Assembly: GCA_946886635.1 (NCBI GenBank)
Contig: CAMPIW010000030.1
Coordinates: 1 to 5,477, forward strand
Source of the DNA: an uncultured Candidatus Saccharibacteria bacterium
GTDB lineage: Bacteria > Patescibacteria > Saccharimonadia > Saccharimonadales > UBA1547
Direction: 5' to 3'
Length of the DNA: 5,477 nt
Shown: positions 3,402-5,477 of the stretch, in pieces
Numbering within the stretch: position 1 is the first letter of the stretch
Layout: each line of letters starts with the position of its first letter
Program-made: the position numbers and the translations under genes
Notes under the pieces: model-generated
The model's input: only the letters and a program-made list of their open reading frames with translations
Told to the model about the DNA's origin: nothing
Databases searched by the model: none

Positions 3402-5477
3402 CAGCGTCTTTAGGTGTCCCGCTTGCTATCTGGTCGGCTTGTTGTTTCGAACCAAGAATCGCCACAACTTGCTCATGGGTAATTTCAATTGATCCACCGG
3501 GGCTTACCTCATTCGAAAGAAGCAGTTTAGCAACGGTATTTTCAACAGCTCGCTGTACAACGCGGCGCATTGGACGAGCACCAAGTCGTGGGTCATACCC
3601 AGCTTCAACTAAGTACTCTTTTGCCTCGGGTGAAACGGTAACAGTAATTTTTTGCTCAGCCAAATTTTTATTAACGTCGGTAAGAATTAAATCAACAACT
3701 TGCAACAGCTGAGGTTTACTAAGCGGCCCAAACACCACCATTTCGTCAAAACGGTTCAAAAACTCAGGGTGGAAGATATGACTGCTAATAAGTTCGTTCA
3801 CAAACGTTTCTTCGAATTGCTGCAAACTATAGCCACGTTGAATATATTCTTGAATACGGTCAGATCCTGCGTTGCTTGTCGCAATCACAACCGTATCCCT
3901 AAAGCTAATTTCTCTATTACGAACATCTCGCAAAATACCCTCGTCTAGAAGCTGCAGTAATGTTGTTAAAACGCTCGAATGCGCTTTTTCAATCTCATCA
4001 AGGAGCACTACACTAAACGGTTGCTTCATCACTTGTGCTGTTAAACTTCCCGAATCATCCGCGCCGTCGGCAATCAAACGCGCAACATCGTCGGGCGAGA
4101 CAAATTCATTCATATCAAGCCGAATAATATTTCGTTCACCACCGTAATAAACGGCCGCTAATGATTTTGCGAGCTCGGTTTTACCTACACCAGTTGGGCC
4201 TAAGAACAAGAACGTTCCTACTGGCCGATTTTGATTACGAACCCCCGACCTTGCACGGCGCAGCGCATCTGACACAACGCTTACCGCCCGCTCTTGGCCA
4301 ATCATCCGCTCGTGAATAAGCAACTCTAAGTTAAGCAATTTGTCGCGCTCACCCGGATCGTCGGCATTGGCGGTTTTAACACCGGTCATTTGTTCAATAG
4401 CCGTATTAACCGAACGTGCAGAAACTAACCCGCCATCTTCTGGATATTCGGCCGCTTGCTCTAAAAGTGTAATGGCTTGGCCTGGCATTGCGGCATCATA
4501 CACATACCGCTGACTTAACCGATACGCTTCTTTTAGCGCCTGGTACATGTACGTTACACGGCGCCTATGTTCAATCAGAGGAAGGTAATCTTCTAGCACC
4601 TTCAAAGTATCAGCTTCGTCGGTTGCCTGAATAACAATGCGGTTCATGGCATTTGTGAGCGCAGGAGTGCGTTTACTAATTTGTAAGAACCGCTGCTCGT
4701 CCATCGTCATAATCATCCGTAAACGCCCCGCTTCAATAATAGGAAGTAGTAGTGATGTTAAGTCAACCGAACCAACGCCTTCTTCAAAAAAGAGTTCGGC
4801 ATTATCAAAACAAATAATGATATTTTTTGCAGCAAATGCCTCACCAAGCAAACTGCTCATTAGTCCCTCAAGGCCGCCTCGCCCATTAGCGGCCGTTAGT
4901 ATACGTGAGGCATCAAGCATAAACACCTGTTGATACCATAGATCTTTTGGTACGTCTGGTGTTGGCCGAATAAGTTTATTGGCAAGCTCGTATACCAGTT
5001 CGGTTTTACCAATCCCATCTTTTCCAATGAGCGCAATTGTTCCGCCGCTACCATTAAGGCCCGAAATCAGCTGCCTAATAGTTTCGGTGCGAACTTCGCC
5101 ACGTGCCATCGTGCCACCCTGAGAAATGTTAGTACCAAACTGCGACAAGTTTGGAATCCAACCAAACGACCAATCTCGGCCAATACCGCCCGGTTGCTTA
5201 GTGCGCTGCGTCTTATTTGCAATCAGATCACTTAAATGGTGGTACCACTGGATACCCTTCAACAGATCCTCTTCATTCAGTTGTAGGTGACCCAACAATG
5301 TTTCACGCGCCGGTAATTGACGAATCATCGCCAAAATAAGCACGCCTGGGCTCACTTTTCCGTCAACACTATCGGCAATTTTCAATGCTTCTGTAAAAAT
5401 GGCGCTTGTGTGCTCAGGAGAGTCAGAACTTACCTCTTTCAAAAAGCTACCACCAATTCCAAACCGCACTTCAAAAA
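3391..5477 (-). CDS. Clp/Hsp100-family AAA+ ATPase, N-terminus outside the window
   Basis: The frame stays open to the window edge, so the true start lies beyond it. Numbering here begins at an in-frame GTG (5469) that is probably internal; 692 codons follow. Residues about 20-75 resemble one Clp N-domain repeat. Ring 1 (about 120-340) has Walker A GKDGIGKT (149-156) and a Walker B-like IIICFDNAE (217-225). Ring 2 (about 380-670) is well preserved: Walker A GPTGVGKT (424-431), Walker B LLDEIEKAH (489-497), sensor 1 TSNAGS (531-536), arginine finger in FLNRFDE (570-576, R573) and sensor 2 GAR (630-632). The ClpC/ClpB-type C-terminal D2 small domain follows. Such proteins form hexamers that thread proteins using ATP, alone or with ClpP. 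Oddities: ring 1 lacks the catalytic Glu and arginine fingers, both pore-loop tyrosines are missing, no VGF/IGF loop is seen, and only about ten residues replace the coiled-coil middle domain. It resembles ClpC-like proteins I associate with Patescibacteria, some of which may be membrane-anchored; the missing N-terminus prevents checking. The family call is secure, the activity is not. Confidence 0.9.
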   Translation of the reverse strand, partial: FEVRFGIGGSFLKEVSSDSPEHTSAIFTEALKIADSVDGKVSPGVLILAMIRQLPARETLLGHLQLNEEDLLKGIQWYHHLSDLIANKTQRTKQPGGIGRDWSFGWIPNLSQFGTNISQGGTMARGEVRTETIRQLISGLNGSGGTIALIGKDGIGKTELVYELANKLIRPTPDVPKDLWYQQVFMLDASRILTAANGRGGLEGLMSSLLGEAFAAKNIIICFDNAELFFEEGVGSVDLTSLLLPIIEAGRLRMIMTMDEQRFLQISKRTPALTNAMNRIVIQATDEADTLKVLEDYLPLIEHRRRVTYMYQALKEAYRLSQRYVYDAAMPGQAITLLEQAAEYPEDGGLVSARSVNTAIEQMTGVKTANADDPGERDKLLNLELLIHERMIGQERAVSVVSDALRRARSGVRNQNRPVGTFLFLGPTGVGKTELAKSLAAVYYGGERNIIRLDMNEFVSPDDVARLIADGADDSGSLTAQVMKQPFSVVLLDEIEKAHSSVLTTLLQLLDEGILRDVRNREISFRDTVVIATSNAGSDRIQEYIQRGYSLQQFEETFVNELISSHIFHPEFLNRFDEMVVFGPLSKPQLLQVVDLILTDVNKNLAEQKITVTVSPEAKEYLVEAGYDPRLGARPMRRVVQRAVENTVAKLLLSNEVSPGGSIEITHEQVVAILGSKQQADQIASGTPKDAENK

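Noticed and set aside
3700..4933. Plus-strand frames opposite the Clp-like gene
   Set aside because: Each lies wholly within conserved AAA+ motifs on the other strand and shows no family signature or start signal.
5239..5248. Perfect palindrome GTGGTACCAC inside the Clp-like gene
   Set aside because: Ten bases of self-complementarity is expected now and then in coding DNA; it encodes ordinary residues and has no associated element.
1..5477. Search for CRISPR arrays, transposases, attachment sites next to the tRNAs, toxin-antitoxin or defence genes
   Set aside because: No regularly spaced repeats, no duplicated tRNA 3' end, no integrase or transposase motif and no known defence domain could be found. 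The tRNAs are flanked by ordinary housekeeping-type genes.

Overview
The window looks like an ordinary chromosomal segment of a small-genome bacterium. The best guess is Candidatus Saccharibacteria (TM7) or a near relative in the Patescibacteria. This is an inference from the gene set: a short type IV prepilin-like protein, a Clp-type AAA+ ATPase whose linker pattern I associate from memory with Patescibacteria, compact spacing, moderate GC, and mRNA starts that use Shine-Dalgarno sites or sit almost at the promoter. No rRNA or other phylogenetic marker is present. The standard genetic code fits: no in-frame TGA is needed, and all six stop codons are TAA or TAG.

Layout, left to right. Positions 1-81 hold a promoter and ribosome-binding site for a 76-residue single-span membrane protein (82-312, +). 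It overlaps by 14 bp, tail to tail, a 10-helix EamA/DMT-family transporter (299-1150, -). The transporter's 3' coding end contains a striking 17-bp inverted repeat (342-392). Upstream on the same strand are a type IV prepilin-like protein with six cysteines (1190-1765, -) and tRNA-Arg(TCT) (1814-1890, -). A divergent promoter region leads to a cupin (1979-2386, +). The cupin converges on a YjdF/DUF2238-like membrane protein (2416-3078, -) across a bidirectional hairpin terminator. Next come tRNA-Gly(TCC) (3105-3179, -) and the divergent tRNA-His(GTG) (3281-3358, +), driven by interleaved promoters. The right third is the C-terminal part of a large Clp/Hsp100-family AAA+ protein (3391-5477, -) that runs off the window.

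How the parts relate. Two minus-strand units look like tRNA-led transcripts: tRNA-Arg then prepilin then EamA transporter, and tRNA-Gly then YjdF-like protein. No terminator is visible between members. The tRNA promoters share a TGnTAyAAT extended -10. The protein genes with a visible promoter share TATACT and lack a convincing -35.

The most interesting object is the Clp-like ATPase. It has an intact second nucleotide-binding site. Its first ring has lost the Walker B glutamate and the arginine fingers, both rings lack the usual pore-loop tyrosines, and it has neither a ClpP-docking tripeptide loop nor a ClpB-type coiled-coil middle domain. It therefore may not be a conventional threading unfoldase. 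I saw no CRISPR array, transposase, prophage gene or recognisable defence system.
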